A stretch of 64,000 bases of DNA, from the NCBI RefSeq assembly GCF_008831285.2, contig NC_045141.1, forward strand, positions 20,146,848-20,210,847, given 5' to 3'. A program made the position numbers and the translations under genes. The notes beneath the pieces are model-generated. The model searched no databases and was not told where the DNA came from. It worked only from the letters and a program-made list of their open reading frames with translations. Positions 26,101-38,789 of this stretch are shown piece by piece (position 1 is the first letter of the stretch; the number at the start of each line of letters is the position of its first letter). Source of the DNA: Nymphaea colorata. Taxonomy: Eukaryota > Streptophyta > Magnoliopsida > Nymphaeales > Nymphaeaceae.

Positions 26101-27165
26101 CGAAGGTGGATTAGAAAGTATAATTTGCGGCTTCTCGAACCCAGGTACCGATGCCTATGGTAATCAAACTAGCAATGGTTCACTTCCAAAGCCAAGAGCA
26201 TGACCAGCTAAGCTATATGCCCTCGAGGCAGAAAACACCGGATAATATTAGCTTGGGATCTAAAGATTAGCCCCTATGAGACAAAAAAATGGTGAATCAT
26301 TCGAGGACTGAAACGACAAGAATAATGACACAGAATACAAGATTCATTTGCTGTCAAGAGGCCCGTCAACCCTTTCAACCACCAATAAAAGTTTTCCTCT
26401 AGTGACACGCTCCACCCTGTAAGACCGAGGTTGGTAATCAAAATGGCAACGCATCACTTCAGGCGCCAAGAGCCTGACCAGCTAATCCCTGCCCTTAAAT
26501 ACAGAACGCACTCGACATTATTAATTTAAAAACCTTTGGGATCTAAAGATTAGTCATATGAGACCAAAGATGCTAACTCATCCGGGGGATGAAACAACAA
26601 GAACATTGATATGGATGACAAGATTCATTGGATGTAAAGGGGCCGCCAACCCTTTCAACAGCAAATAAAAGGGTTTTTCTTCTTTTTATTTTACGACAGG
26701 ACCTCGAAAGACATACTCCACCAAATCTTAAGGCCCAGGCACATAATGCCTGAGGCAGCGAAGACAATATCGTTAGTTTGGGAACCAATGAAATCTAAGA
26801 GATTAACCTTATGAGACCAGAATCATCCAAGAGATGAAAGGACAGGAACAATGATATGGATAACAAGATTCATTGGCCGTCAAGGGTCAGTCAACCCTTT
26901 CAGCAAGAACTTTTGTGACGCGCACCACCTCACAAGGCTCGAAAGTAAACGCATCGCTTCCAACACCTCGAGCTTGTCCAGCTAAGCTATGCCAAGACAA
27001 TATTATTAGTTTGAGAACTTGTTGAGATCCAATAGACTCTCACCCAATGAGGCCAAAAATGTTGAATCACCAGAGATGAAAAGACAGGATCAATGATATG
27101 GGTGACGAGATTCATTGGCCGCCAAGGAGCCGTAAACCGCTTCAACCGCAGACAAATGTTGTTTT
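26101..27165 (-). repeat. Tandem array of about 240-280-bp units with tRNA-like (pol III) promoter boxes
   Basis: The block anchored on GATTCATTGGCCGTCAAG and CAACCCTTTCAAC recurs at about 26341, 26622, 26867 and 27109, giving spacings of about 281, 245 and 242 bp. Between anchors, on the minus strand, lie tRNA-like heads. The ones at about 26130-26228 and 26935-26992 carry TAGCTTAGCTGG, a full match to the box A consensus TRGCNNAGYNGG. The first also has GGTTCGAGAAG about 75 bp downstream, resembling box B GGTTCGANTCC. The other heads are decayed. Units are diverged, so the array is old. It lies just past the UCH3 stop and in the same orientation. It could be tandemly amplified SINE or a tRNA-derived satellite. 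Confidence 0.6.
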
Positions 27166-27474
27166 CCTTTCTTTTTCTTTTTCGGCAGAACCTTTGAAGA
27201 ATAGTTTCCCTAGTTTAAGTTGCAGCCCGGAAGACGATATTGATCACTTTGACTCTCAGTCAGCCTTCTGGGAAGTCTGCCAGCGCCCATCCTCCCACTT
27301 GCCACACTCATCAAACAGAACGAAACTGCTATGAACATTGGGTGAACCTTTTGGTGTAACTATAAATAACCAGAGTAAGTTCGTCCAACCCTCTTGTACA
27401 CGAAAGAGACTCAACCGAGTTACACTTAACCACCCCCTTCCAAGTGTACATCCAAGGAGGCTGCTGCTTCGTGT

Positions 27475-30400
27475 CTAGGTTTGCTCATCTTTCTTGCAAA
27501 GAGCCATGACATTGAAATTAACAGATTCTGGGTTTTTCATGATGAAAGTCCGTATAACCTTGGCCGCGTCCTGTTAAAACAAAGAAGGCCATGAGGACAT
27601 AAATTAGAAAACCCACTGATGGACGCCAACTAGGGGTGGACATGACGTCAACTACCCCTCAGGCTTCCATTTAACCAGTCCACTAGCTGGAGCATGCAGT
27701 GTTTTCACCAAGACAGCCAAATCAACATTCAAAACCAGGCCAGGCCTGGCCTCAGGACAGTAAATGGGATTGGCAATGTTTCAATTTCAATAGACTGCCC
27801 ATCCTCACCTTATAAGAGCAAATAGCCCCAGCTTAATAATAATTACGCTGGGCCTAATTTGTTTTCAGCCAGACAGGCTATTACCAGGGTGGATTCAGGC
27901 TGCCAATATCACCTGAATACTCCATCAGATAAGTCAGGAGTTAACAGAAGCAAATATGAGACTCTTTTTTCCACTCCAGAAATAACAAGTTTCCCAGTAT
28001 AGTAACTTTATCAAGGAAATACAAATAATCAACTTGATTATTTGCATTGGAAAAGAAAAATGAGTAACGGAAAAGTTTAAACTTTAATATAAATTAAAAT
28101 CAATTTAAATGTGTAAATATTATGAACACATTAAAATGATAAAAGTGCATTTTATATGAAATATTAAAATCTCAAAAGTCTAGGAAATTACTATCTATAT
28201 GTCAACGCAATCAATGAATTGCCTAATACGCATTAAGTCACGATTCAATAAATGAAGTGGCTAGATGCACATCCATGGGAGACGAGCTCAGTGCCCCGAG
28301 CGGTCATGTTTCAAATCTCTAACAGAACAAAAAAGAAATCACATTATTAAGTCATTTCAGAACTCCAAGTGCCCCTCTCGCCACTGGTGTTCCCTGTACA
28401 GAAAATATTTAATTTTTCTTTTTTCTTTTCATGAAAGATCTAATTAACTTCCCCCTCAACACTACTTAGCCAATGTCCATCTCGACTTCAATCCTCCCAA
28501 TGCCGACACAGTCAGGATTCTCCACATTGAGCAGGATCCTTAGACTGACAGAACATGACGCACCCTAGGTTTCTGCTGTAAACCTCTAATTTCAGTTTAA
28601 AACAAGTGAGACCTTTGCACCACTATCAGCTCCATATTGGATGCCCTGGTTACTTGACTTACTTCTTCATCAGTATTATCAGGCAGCCCCGATATCCCTA
28701 AACTGCAATAGTCCTGGGATGCCCATTAAGAGGTCCACTATGCTTTCAGTTATGTGACAAACGTACCCGAATCTTTTCATGACAACAACCACCAAGAAAT
28801 AAAGGCACATTCCAGTTTAACCTGAAATAACCACCAATAACAACATTACCTAAGCCACTAACCTTATTTCAATGTCTACTACCTCTAACATTAAGTAGTG
28901 CATCAACATCTCTGTGCATACCAATCTCTTATCATCACTTTCACCTACTGCCACTACCTTGACAAGGCATAACCAAGGTTTTTGGTCAGGTCAATCAAGT
29001 TGTGTATCAACACTAAAAAACTAGCTCCCAAAAAGGACCATCCAGTAACAACTTCTCATAGTCCATCAATTGACGTTTTAATTCCTAATGTTCAGATGCA
29101 TAAATTGTCAGAAGACAAGTAATATCGTTGATAAAGCATCGCACACACACACAGATAAGAAAAAGATACCTGCAATAAACTGCCAGGCGAAGACGGACCA
29201 TGAGCAACAGGACGGTCCTTTCTCCCATCAAGCTCATACAACACACCTAGAGACACATTAACGTCCCATTCAGCCAACGCCAGAAATCAATATGCTAAAA
29301 CTAAAAGGAATCTAACAATCCCCTCACACAAAATTATCTTTTTGCCCATCAGGTTATAACCAGATGCTAGTTAATAGCAACATACTGTTCAGGAAGAAAC
29401 AAAAAAGCTCATGGCATAACCTTTAACAGGAAGCTATTCGGAAAAGAAAGGATAAAAGATATACCATCAACACAAGTAAAACATATGAAATGGGTGTCCA
29501 CGTTCTGCTGAGCCTGCGAAGGAAAAGAAGCATCAATTTCAATGTAAGGGCAAAAAGACCATCATATCACTTATTTGCTGCTACACTAAAGGCATGCCTA
29601 ATCTTCCGCCAAGGCTCACGTAGGCCTGCAACCTTGGTTAGCCACCTAGACTAGCTGTCTCGAGAAGCGTGGCATCTGGAAATGCTTAGGCATTCAGCAG
29701 CCTAGGATTTTTTTTCTCCTACAATAGCCTAGGTTTCTTATGTTGTTTTTCAAACTTGATCTGCAGATTTTGGTTGTCTAAGTTGTCTGAGTCAGTCTAG
29801 GTCTGTTGACTCAAATAAATCAATAATGAACAATTGAAGTGCCAAAAGTAATATAAGACAAAAAGAAAAATAATCATGAATCACGTAAATCATATATATA
29901 TATATATATAAACACACACACACTCATCACGAATATATACCCACTCTTTTAACTTTTAGCACCATTTTGGGACTGGTTTTACAGGTCTCGTTTTGTCCTT
30001 AATCCACCAATCTTAGATGGGGAGAGTGGCTCTAGAGAGGGGGGGAAGTAGACGAGGGTAAATAACCATAATTTTTCGCTGAAAGAATTGCATTTCATTG
30101 GTTTATCTGCCTGGTTTTTTTATTTCTTAAACATGTCATAGCTAATCATTCAGTTAATTCAAATGACTCAAAATTTAAAAAAATATGTAACTATGTTAAA
30201 GGAAATATATAGTTAATAAGTCAAATTATTTAAAATACTGATAGAAAATTTCATGGACGCTCTCTTGGCAGCCCAAATCCAAGAATAGATGTCAGATTTA
30301 GATAAGGTATCTGCTAATAATTTGCAGCCTTAGGACACAATCAATCCTCAGGTGAAGAGGGAAAGAAGGAACCGACTCATCATTCCCATGTGCCAAGCTT

Positions 30401-33400
30401 TTGGTAAAGGAGATAGGTCCTCTACACCTTCTGTTTCTACCTTTCTTTTTTACTGATTGATCTTTTCCCCTTCCTGTAGCTGTCATCGTTATGTAAATTC
30501 TTTGTTTAGCAAAAGGAATTTCCATGTTCTCATATTCCACCATCTATTGCTATAACCATATTGTAACCAAGATAGATGATGACACTATAAAACAGCTATC
30601 CTAAAAATAATTAAAAAAGGACCAATTTCAAAAGCATTTACATCTTGCAAGATGGCTCACCTCAGTGTCACCAGCTGCAGCTGCCACACCATGTGCCGAC
30701 TCCATTTCTACATCTTTTTCAAGAAACCCAGCACGCTACAGTTGACAGACATTTAGCATCATTATGATGGAGCAAAACATTAGAAAGAAGAAGTGAATAT
30801 AGAAGTCAGACCTCTAGAGGGCTCATGTTGGCTGTTGCCTTGTAGAACCTATCCAAGTAAGAACCCTCAGCTGAATTGGAAGAACAAAAAATTAATAAAC
30901 AAAAGTACAATAGAGAGTTGTGAAAAGACTATGCCATGCTGTTATAGAAAAGGGAAAAAAAAGAACTACCCTAATCTTCTCCTATCTGGCCTAAACAGAT
31001 CACTTCCTATCTTACACGTTCAGTTTCACAAGGGCAACCAAGAGGACCTACTATACCTACAACAAGTTGCAGCCTGAAGCACCTCCATTATGCACTACTA
31101 AGAACAGTGACATTTTGTAGCCAGAGACAGCAGTGACACAAAGAAAAATAATCATCATGGCAGCTCTAGAAGTAAATGAACCTAATTCCAGTTTATATTT
31201 GACATGCAGTTTCATGCTTTAAGTATCTTTCTGGATGTAGCATACAAGCATACACCTTTCTTGCATGAAGCAATTACAATTGGAAAACAGCAACAAAAAT
31301 CATCGGAAATATTTACTTGCATTAAGCTAATGGGAAAAATTGAAATACTTACTTAGCTTAATTTCAGACGTTACATTTCCTAAAGCATGAAGAACTCCAA
31401 TGGTTCCACATGCATTTCCAACAGTTTGCTTCATAAAGAACACTTTGCCCTGTATTTTTTTAGAAAATGAATGAATATTTATTCAAGTTAGAAGTGCCAA
31501 CAGGTTAAAATTGAAAGCAAAATGCTAGACAGCTGCACACTCCATAATCCAAATACAGATAAATGTTAAAACAACAGAAAGACAAGCAATACAAGAAAAT
31601 TCGCCATCCCCATTTAAAGTGTCAAGTTTTCATGGCAGCACAAGCCCACAATACAGTACTAGAGAAAATGTCAACCCCCCCCCCCCAGTCATTCAATTTT
31701 CTGCCAGTCGGGAGTACTTCAACATGAAGTAGTTTGAGGCTCACATAAGGTTTATATTAACTTAATTAGTGCTTTAATCAAACCTAATATTCTACAGGAA
31801 AATCAGTCAAGGGGATGCAAAAATGGTTGATTCAAATAGAGCAAGCCCTCCACCAAGTTTAACCTATAATTTATTTTCTCCTAATATAAACCTTTGATAC
31901 AATTTCTGCAAAATAATTTCAATATAGAGTTTCTAATTTTAATATGAAGAATGTGAATCATAGTCATAGTCACAAATATTGTTTTCAGGTTTTAAATGGC
32001 AAAATTTTTCTCGGGTATAATATGGCAAACTTAAAAAAAAAAAAGGAAAAGTACGGTAAATTTTTTTAAAAAAATAAAGAATCATAAAAATTAGGAAAAA
32101 TAAAATAAATGAGAAACTAATAAAACAATATCAAAACATAAGTAGATAAGCAACAAATAAAAATTAGAAACTAGAAACAAGCAGTCTGACATTAAACGTA
32201 ATCAAGGTTGAGAATCCCATTGCAGAAGATGGAACTGTCATTTTTTAGGAATATGATGAGGACTGTAATCTTTTAATCGATTCGTCAAGACTTTGAGGTG
32301 TTTTACGGAAAGGAATCAAGAGGGATCGGGTATTGAGGAAGTCATGATCTTAAGATATTCCTTAATCAGGCCGAGATTCAAATCACTAGGGAAGAAGCAA
32401 TTGCCGCAAAAGCATGATCCAAATTGCTGAAACCAAGGAGCTAAACATGGATTTGAAGAACAGAAAATAGAAAGTTGTGATCATAGGATTAACTTCTCTT
32501 ATTCTATTTTCTGTTCTCCAAATCCTTGGTTGGCACTCTTGGTTTCAGCAATCTGGATCGAGTTTTTTCAGCTGACTTGCTTTTTTGTATTTTTAACACA
32601 TTTTTCTTTTAAACGTGTTTTTTGTGACTGAAGTGAATACAAGTTTACATTAATATATGATGGAGGATAAAGAGGATGAGGGGGACTGTTAACTATAAAC
32701 TGAAGAACATATATCTTCTGTACACCATTATTCTAATCATCGTCTTCCACAACAAAAATTGTAGAATGCTCTAATCATTTTCCATAATTCTAAATGTACG
32801 TCAATAAAACTTAAAAATGTCTTTCATGCCCAACAAGTCCAGCATTTAACAAGGCTCTTGTTATCACAAACCATAACTTTAAGGCCAATCTAGGCAAACA
32901 GAAAAATGTGAAGAAAAAAGTGGAAACCCACATTCTATATAAGTTGCAAAGATGTGATGAGAAGAGAAGATCAACAAGACATCTACTTCTAATTTGTATC
33001 TTAGATACCAATTGCCTTTCAAAAAACATGATGTTTATGTTATATACCTGCACCCCTTCTCCCTCAGTACCTTCTTGCTCCAGCAGTCTCTCAGCTTCAG
33101 TCTGCAATAAATATACACAGAATTTATATACTGAAAGCTTAAGAGTATAACAATAGAGACTGGAACCATTTAATGCTCACATCCCTTAAGCAAAAGCCAT
33201 TTCCTTTCCATAGTCTTCCATTCATATGGAAGATAAACAGCATGAAATGATGCTGCTGTTTATTTCATATGAAAAATTACATGTATTTTCGTTTTTAACA
33301 TCTAGAAACTACTGATTGGAAAGAAGCATGGGATCATCATGCAGACAATGCATAATTAGCTACCAGTCACTAAACCAGTGGCCTAAAGGTTGCACACAAA

Positions 33401-36400
33401 TGGTAAACTTTTTTTCACCTTCATTTACCAAGTATGAAGATTGTAAATTAGATAAATGGCAGGTTATGTGAGAAAGAATCATGGACACTCAAGACTGCTG
33501 ATGCACACCAGAGAAAGTTTAGTTTTTGTAAATTCACACGAACCAAAAAAAGAAAAATCATTGAACTAATTCGCCCACGGTATGAAACCATCACCAAAGT
33601 AACTGATGCACACCAAACAATTTTTAGTGTTTTTTCATTAAAAAATCAATTTTACGATACGTTATAATACGGCGTATAGATCAGCCCGACCAATACGCAA
33701 TACGATACGCCAGTGACAACATTGCATTTATCATTCAAATGCATGTCTGTGTACTAAGTAGTACCTGTACAGAGTAACACGCAACTGATCTAAAACCAGG
33801 CTAATTATATCTACTTGCTTCTAATTTAATATAAATGATCCCAAAAAAAAAATCCCCAAGGAAATGACATACTTTAAAGTTTAAAGTAAATAGTCATTCA
33901 TTGGCAAAATGAATAACTTTTTGGGAGACAAAACAAAACTCAAGAACATTAATTAAATTGCAATCTATAACTTAACATTGGACAATCAAAATTGACACAC
34001 TAAACCCAAAAATATAGCCATAACTTTTACAGAATGCTACTGGTTTAAGGGTGACACCAATCATTTCATTTTGGAAGAGGAAATTATAAGAAAAATTATT
34101 CTTTTCAGCATCATTTTTTCACAGGTAATGAATAAGCAACGGATAATAAGATATTGTTTTCTTACTTTGCTCTTATTGGAAAAATAATGTTCTACATAAA
34201 TTGTCTAGAATGGATTGACGTACTCACAGCTAGTGCATGGTATTAAGGGCTTAAGGCATCTGTAATAGCTGTTTAACATGTCTGAATAATGTAATATCTC
34301 AGTTCAACTTATTCGCAATTTCATTTTCATTTTATCTTTTATTGTCCTGAATCTTCAACTTTTGTTTGGCATATTAAATACAATTTTGAACCTGCTCATC
34401 CGCAACCTTAATCTCACAATACAAGTGAAAACAAGCCTATACAACACTAATCTATGTATTGCACCTCTTTTTTCTTAGTTATATTCCCTTTGAAAATTGA
34501 AATCATAAACCATTCAACTTATCATCATTAAATGATTGAAAAGAAAGTATGTCATTTATGACCATCTACATCTATGAGTTCATGTTTAACCTGAAATTAA
34601 AGGCAGACTGCGTTAAGTATATAAAGTTTAGCCTCTTAATGTCAGTTTCCACATATGAGATGCTTCAACTATCTGAGATTATTGAGTAATTCATACTTCA
34701 TACCTTCAACAAACAGTAAGTCTTCGATTAAAAAAAATTGATCACGTTTCAGGTATCCAACAGCAGGAGAAACATAATTAGCTATGAAAAAAATAATCTA
34801 TATTCGCCGACAAAACATTCTTGTGCATGATATAGTCTTAAGTCTTAAGAATGACACATAACTAATTTAGACATATTACCTCGTCTGTGAGGGGGTAAAG
34901 GAAAACAACTGCAACGACAGGTTTTGGGACCATCTCCAGGAGTTCCTCCTCCAAACCATACACATCATGAAACTCTGCTTCACCCTCCGGTAAACCAAGG
35001 CCCCATAGAAACTGGATGAACAGTACATTTAAAAAAATCAATAAACCGATTGCATCTGGCAAGTGTGACAAAACCAATGAAGGAAAAAAGTGACTTCCTA
35101 TCAAACAAATGACATCAAACACACATACAAGCATGAACTCGGTCTTAACAATCACCTTTGCTCCACAATAAGCAATGAAATCAATTTGACATCCATAATT
35201 AAACTCAGACACCAAGCATTTGCAAGTGTCACAGAAATTCAGGACAATTTTGAGAATGAAACAACACATGAGTATAATTACGCAAAAATGTCAGTGATAC
35301 CAATTCAGCTCAAATAAAAGAATCAAATGTTGTTAACCGCAACTTCCAACATTCATTCATCACCCATAGCAGAAACTTCTACTGCAGAATTCTCCTCGAT
35401 TTATCAGATTTACCTAATAACTTTTTTAGCTTACTTTGAGAGTTTGACAATATTGTCGAGAAGCGGGGTACGGTTTAGGGCCATACCATTTCTGCCCATA
35501 CTAATACATTATTATCATAGACTAATTAAATGGATCTCAAACTTCATTTGTGAAGTTGTTAAAAGTAGGGGAAAAATCAAATGCCACGCTGATTTCATAA
35601 TTTAACAATAATAATTATCCAAATTCCAAAGTACCACAGTGCAAGACAAATGTGGAAGGTACAACATAATTGTTTAGGCGAACAATCCTTGTGATGAGAA
35701 AAATCAGTTCCATGTGGACGCTATCATGCTATTGAGATTAAAAAAAAAAGCTCTAAAGGCCAACAAAAATTAAATTGCAAAGAAAACACATTTTCATGAA
35801 AATCGAAGAAGTCAAGCAAGAAAATTTGGGTTCACATTTACTTATTCAAGTAAACGAAAGGATTCAGATGTTGATATCATAAGAGGGTTCTTTACAATCA
35901 AATCAAAGTGTAAAATCAAATTTCATATTTATCAATTTCTAAGCAAACAAAGTAGCTGAAATATAAATAATCACATTAGCAACAGGAACAGAAGATAACT
36001 CAAGTTTTATATTTGGAAAATGCTGAGCAGTCTCAGGAGTCAGGATAGCATGCTTCAGTGATCAGTCAAATGGCATCACCACCAAGCAGTAAATCAACAT
36101 CTGAGTGGACATTACACTTTACAGTTCACATCTTTGCAAGAAAAAAAGAAAGGCAAAGGAGTCCTCATTTCAGGACTTGAACCATTAAATGTATGTGCAA
36201 GAGGCAAATAAAGATCATTAGCTGCCAAGCTAGGGGCTCTAAGAAGAGAAGGCAGCACCCAATATTACAGATAAAAGAAAGAAGGAAAGGATATGCGATG
36301 TTTAAGTCGAGCACTCACTCTTGCCTAGGAGTCTGGTTACAAGAAAGCAACAAAAACACAAGGACAAACAAGAAGACGTCAGAAAAAACCCGCTTTCACT

Positions 36401-37697
36401 ACGTGAACCTGAAATTCTTTCTGAATGTATGTATTGACGGAGTCTCTATGTCACACAGGTACATGTAAAAAACCCAAAAACCTCTCTAGGATCGCAAGAT
36501 GCCTGTCATGGCTTCATCCGATTGCCAGTGTACTTTTGTGCTTTCGTCAGTACGCTGACAACTCCGGTAAAGTTGATAGGTAGTGTCGCAGGGCGAGCAA
36601 GTAAGCAAGTGGCCTGATCTCTCCACGTAACAACGCCGCCAAAGACTCCAGAACAATTGGAAGCCCTCGCAGAGCTATCCGTTGACAAAAACAAAGCCAA
36701 CCAAATGGCGGAATAATAATCCTTCACCACACGGATCAATTATCAATCTACTACCCTGTCTAAAACCCAAAGAAACCAACAGCAGTTCCCCGAACGCTTT
36801 CAGAAATGAGGCTGCTTCATGACGCACGATTTTGAAGGAAATCATGCGATTTAAGGCTCAAATTAGTCTTGCGAAAAAACTTGTCCACTCTGTCAACATT
36901 AGGTTTGGGACACCGAACGGTTAATGCAGACACGCTCAAGCTATCCTCACAGATTCTCCATGAAAGCGCTTCATAGTTTATTCGCATATATAAGAATTTA
37001 CCAAGACCTCTAAATCCCTTCCCGCGTCCCAAATTTGACGCCAGATGAGATCTCATTTTCGCGGGAGATCTCCGCAAGTGGCAAAAGAGAGAGACAGAGA
37101 GAACACAAAATGTCCACCGATCGTGGTCCGAACGACTCGATGCTAACCGTGCAAGTGGAAATGAAGAGGAAAAGGAAATCGATGCTATGAAGTGCGGGAC
37201 GAATAGTACCTGTTTTAGAGGAGACGACTTTCAGAGGGAACCCTAGGCATTGTCTGAGAAGACGGACGCCGTCCAAACGATGGAGGAACATGAAGAAGAG
37301 GCGAACGCCCTAAACCCACGGATTTCGCGGACTTTGCCCTATATCGTAAGGCTCAGGGGACGGTCGGAAAGGCTAACATTACGGTGATTACTCCGTCGAA
37401 GTTTTCCCCGATCATTACATTCGGTGATCATTGCATCAGTTTCACTGATAATGTGATCGCCGAATCGACCGATCATGAATTTCCCACAGGTCGCCGATAT
37501 TTTGGACATCGAAGAATCAACCCGATCATCATAGGATACACCGATGGAGCAAAGAGGGAAACACGAAAATGATAACGTTTCATTCCCCGCCATCACACGG
37601 CAAAATTGAAGGAGAGGAAAGAGAAAGCCACCTGGTTCATGACATCGGGGTTCGCTTCCAGAGGAAGCCACCGCTTGGCGCCTTCTCCCTCAGCCAT
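27475..37697 (-). CDS. UCH3: Ubiquitin carboxyl-terminal hydrolase, UCH3/UCHL3 type (peptidase C12; 9 exons, 234 aa)
   Basis: Exons in transcript order: 37697-37632, 35011-34880, 33101-33048, 31449-31353, 30870-30812, 30735-30661, 29513-29465, 29246-29170, 27570-27475 (TAG). All junctions are GT-AG and in phase; the sum is 705 nt, 234 aa, matching the family size. The N-terminus [20 protein letters not shown] is typical of UCHL3-type enzymes. The catalytic set is complete: oxyanion Gln92 and nucleophile Cys98 in [11 protein letters not shown], His169 in DTHFICF, Asp184 in YELDGR. Spacing is as in human UCHL3 (Gln89, Cys95, His169, Asp184). The crossover loop (about 149-163) is Ala/Gly-rich, [10 protein letters not shown]. 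The enzyme removes small adducts from the ubiquitin C-terminus in cytosol or nucleus. In Arabidopsis, UCH3 has been tied to circadian period at high temperature (family knowledge). Introns 1-3 are each over 1.5 kb. Confidence 0.95.
31675..31686. repeat. Poly(C)12 tract in a UCH3 intron
   Basis: Twelve C on the plus strand (G12 in the transcript sense) within the intron between exons 3 and 4. Confidence 0.9.
32416..32559. repeat. 144-bp fold-back (inverted repeat) inside a UCH3 intron
   Basis: Left arm 32416-32472 and right arm 32502-32559 are near-complementary. Matching blocks are GATCC, ATTGCTGAAACCAAG, GGATTTG and GAACAGAAAATAGA, with a few mismatches and small gaps; the loop is about 29 nt. 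Weaker pairing extends to about 32390 and 32590. It lies between UCH3 exons 3 and 4. Arm length and mismatch pattern fit either a MITE remnant or a miRNA-like hairpin. No target duplication was found. Confidence 0.65.
37010..37291 (-). other. Open 93-codon frame with splice donor inside UCH3 intron 1 (doubtful exon)
   Basis: The frame starts [14 protein letters not shown], a basic amphipathic opening like a mitochondrial presequence, and reads to an AAAACAG/GTACTATT donor at 37211/37210 after 27 codons. It is preceded in transcript sense by a telo-box-like GGGTTTAGGG (37308-37317). Spliced to UCH3 exon 2 it would be out of frame, so it is not a simple alternative UCH3 start. No continuation exon was recognised. 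The surrounding 36500-37600 is unusually GC-rich for an intron here. It may be a separate transcript's first exon or chance. Confidence 0.2.
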
Positions 37698-37770
37698 CTC
37701 CACCGCGCTTCTCAACCCCACTCCCCCTCTCTCCTATCTTTTCCCACTTCCCTCGGAAACCAATTAAAGC

Positions 37771-37778
37771 GCGAAAAG
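37771..37778 (-). promoter_or_regulatory. E2F-type site upstream of UCH3
   Basis: TTTCGCGC on the minus strand fits the E2F consensus TTTSSCGC exactly. It is 73 bp upstream of the UCH3 ATG, in the leader or core promoter. A CCAAT-type motif (ATTGG on this strand, 37762-37766) is adjacent. Confidence 0.4.
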
Positions 37779-37822
37779 GAAAACGGGCGCACTTTATTCC
37801 CATTATCGGAAGATGAACGCAA

Positions 37823-37830
37823 GCGGGAAA
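37823..37830 (-). promoter_or_regulatory. Second E2F-type site upstream of UCH3
   Basis: TTTCCCGC on the minus strand also fits TTTSSCGC exactly, 52 bp from the first site. A TATA-rich stretch (about 37845-37856) lies just upstream. Cell-cycle control of this gene is an inference from the pair of sites only. Confidence 0.4.
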
Positions 37831-38789
37831 AAGGATCCTCGTGCATATATGTATATATGGAAAACTATTCGGACAATGCTTCTAAGTTACTTTTCATGAA
37901 TTTAATTATATAGGTAAATGTGAGTATACATATAAATATTGAAATGGAAAAAAAAAAAGGTTGTGAATCGGTGTTTATACTAAATGTTATGAGAAAAATT
38001 AAACTGCCATTTTTTAACTATAAATCTTGATTTATATATTTGCCTTCCATGTTCATTTACCCGGTAGATGTTGTGAGTTTATATACACAATTGGGTTCGA
38101 AGCCATGGAGGCGAGTGATTCTCACTCTCTCTCGACGTGCATGTGATTTGATGTAACTTTACATGTGGTTTTTAGTGAAATTCATCATTGAAATTATTTA
38201 AACTGAACATGAATCGAGATATCTTAATATCTTTAACGAATAATGGCTCGGTACGCACTAAATCTTTTGACTTAGTTTTCGTTAGCATAGTATATTGAGT
38301 AGAAAGACAGGTCACGTTCAAGGGATTTAAAGTTTAAATTTTATGGTTCTTGTCATGCTCCAGTCCTTTATGCTAATGGTAGCAAGTATATAGCCGAGTT
38401 GAATGATGCACCATAAGAAATTTAGAAACATAATAGTGTGGTTTTTGGGGTTTTAATTGAAAGCAGTTTCCCCTAGTTAAATTAAATATTAAAGGACACT
38501 GAGATGGATCGTAATTGAATTATTAAATGGATCAAACATGACCAGACCTGAATTAGGGGTATGGGGAGAGGCGCAGGTGCTTCAACTCACTTGGGCAGAT
38601 GGATGGTCAACCTGAACTAAAAGAAAAAAATTCACATTTTATATAATTTGGAAACTCATTTTTTGAGGTTGCTGAATCAAGCTATTTCGCCTAGTTATTC
38701 GACATACAGTAGTGGAGTTTGGTGTTGGTAGGCCGTCAGTTTCCTTTTTGAATTCCTAAGGTATTAATCTTTTATGCTGAAAAAGTGTG

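Noticed and set aside
26130-26228. Functional tRNA gene on the minus strand
   Set aside because: Box A and a partial box B are present, but the acceptor and anticodon stems do not pair properly and the A-B spacing is long. It fits a tRNA-derived repeat.
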